Positions 63,591 through 64,000 of a DNA stretch of 64,000 nt are shown in pieces. Position 1 is the first letter of the stretch, and the number at the start of each line of letters is the position of its first letter. The position numbers were made by a program, and so were the translations under genes. The notes below the pieces were generated by a model that saw only the letters and a list, made by a program, of their open reading frames with translations, did no database searches and was not told the DNA's origin. Source of the stretch: Candidatus Dormiibacter inghamiae (GTDB lineage Bacteria > Chloroflexota > Dormibacteria > Dormibacterales > Dormibacteraceae); contig JAEKNQ010000059.1 of the NCBI GenBank assembly GCA_016464825.1, positions 24,072-88,071 on the forward strand. Direction: 5' to 3'.

Positions 63591-64000
63591 ACAACAGCGG
63601 ACCGATCAGCGTTCGAGTGGGTCCCATGAGCATGGACGTGCCCCGAACCGCTGGCTACTACGGCGGCGTTGGCCTGGCCCTTGCCTTCGGCCTCATCGAA
63701 TGGCCGGTGGCTGTCTTCATAGGTGCCATCCCAGCCGTGCAGATGCTGCGCCGGCAAGATCTCGGCCGCCCTGTCAACTTCGTAGTCCAGCTCTTCGAGG
63801 GAGCCGCCAAGCCCGTCGGCGGCGATGCCGAGGGCACTGTGGAGCTGACCACCACCCCCCGGCCGCTGCGCCGGGCCGCGCAGGCCGATCCGGCGGCTGC
63901 GGTCGCCGGAGCAGCCCGGGCAGCCGGTCGCGCAGCTCGCCGCGGAGCCGGCGCCCGGAGCCGCCGCCGCGGCGCCGCTGGAACGGGCACTGGCACTACC
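63587..64000 (+). CDS. Membrane-associated protein of the HMA/DUF5132 cluster, truncated by the window end
   Basis: At least 138 residues, still open at the last base. The ATG overlaps the preceding stop. A hydrophobic hairpin (YYGGVGLALAFGLIEWPVAVFIGAIPAVQML, about 24-54) is followed by a VVQLFEGAAKPVGG segment. An Ala/Arg/Gly-rich low-complexity tail continues beyond the window. It probably forms a complex with the two proteins before it. Family not recognised. Confidence 0.65.
   Translation, partial: MNNSGPISVRVGPMSMDVPRTAGYYGGVGLALAFGLIEWPVAVFIGAIPAVQMLRRQDLGRPVNFVVQLFEGAAKPVGGDAEGTVELTTTPRPLRRAAQADPAAAVAGAARAAGRAARRGAGARSRRRGAAGTGTGTT

Overview
The window is about 64 kb of high-GC bacterial DNA, densely packed and almost entirely catabolic. 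No ribosomal, replication or taxonomic marker gene is present, so the organism cannot be named. Several genes have no Shine-Dalgarno sequence and instead carry a TANNNT -10 element 6-8 bases before the start codon. That leaderless layout is common in Actinomycetota, Deinococcota and some deep terrestrial lineages. Together with the composition and the DUF5132/HMA-type trio at the right edge, this suggests a soil or sediment organism of a Chloroflexota/Dormibacterota/Actinomycetota-like lineage (inference only).

The most important result is evidence for two selenoproteins whose reading frames are interrupted by in-frame UGA. (1) At 5166-6329 (minus) a GrdB-family (glycine/betaine/sarcosine reductase selenoprotein B-like) protein is read straight through a UGA that falls at the U-x-x-C redox motif. 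A perfect 7-bp hairpin with a GUA loop starts 12 bases after the UGA. (2) At 43871-44434 (plus) an OsmC-like protein is read through a UGA at the position of the catalytic peroxidatic cysteine, followed by a 6-bp hairpin, again with a GUA loop. Ordinary gene callers would split both genes. The selenocysteine machinery (selA, selB, selC, selD) is not in the window and must lie elsewhere if the reading is right.

Layout. 0-7 kb: M24 peptidase fragment, CoA-transferase, MBL-fold enzyme, a LivK-type binding protein, then an apparent operon of CMD/AhpD-like protein, GrdB-like selenoprotein and haloalkane dehalogenase-like hydrolase, divergent from a LysR regulator. 8-15 kb: CocE-type and alpha/beta hydrolases, a decayed HbpS/GlcG gene, a VOC protein, a decayed M24 peptidase, a Gfo/Idh/MocA oxidoreductase and an alcohol dehydrogenase. 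15-23.5 kb (minus): a long operon, livHMGF then aldo/keto reductase, cysteine hydrolase, C-C bond or ester hydrolase, dihydropyrimidinase-like amidohydrolase and a frame-disrupted SDR. 23.5-33 kb (plus): a second long operon with two alcohol dehydrogenases, an M24 peptidase, a 2-hydroxyacid dehydrogenase, two SDRs, an acyl-CoA dehydrogenase, an amidohydrolase and two cyclase-family hydrolases. 33-49 kb: ThDP enzyme, second binding protein, cupin, quinone oxidoreductase-like protein, HisD-like dehydrogenase, cyanuric acid/barbiturate ring amidohydrolase, molybdenum hydroxylase large subunit, OsmC-like selenoprotein, disrupted CocE hydrolase, 2,6-dihydroxypyridine hydroxylase-like monooxygenase, a stand-alone cyclic-nucleotide domain, third binding protein and a cupin. 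49.8-51.7 kb: a gene-poor stretch with broken genes and a tRNA 3' fragment. 51.7-54.8 kb: a secreted Ala/Pro/Val-rich protein, membrane protein, EamA exporter and Lrp regulator. 55.2-61.6 kb: a homoprotocatechuate (4-hydroxyphenylacetate) meta-cleavage operon. 61.6-64 kb: a disrupted EamA transporter and a small membrane-protein cluster.

Read together, the genes describe import of small organic acids or amino-acid-like compounds (three related binding proteins, one LIV permease). Their degradation would use ring-opening amidohydrolases, flavin and molybdenum hydroxylases, dehydrogenases and CoA chemistry. Nitrogen heterocycles and phenolics are the likely substrates. Many genes contain single-base indels, some in short homopolymers. 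Some of these are true pseudogenes (deletions, several lesions); others may be assembly errors.
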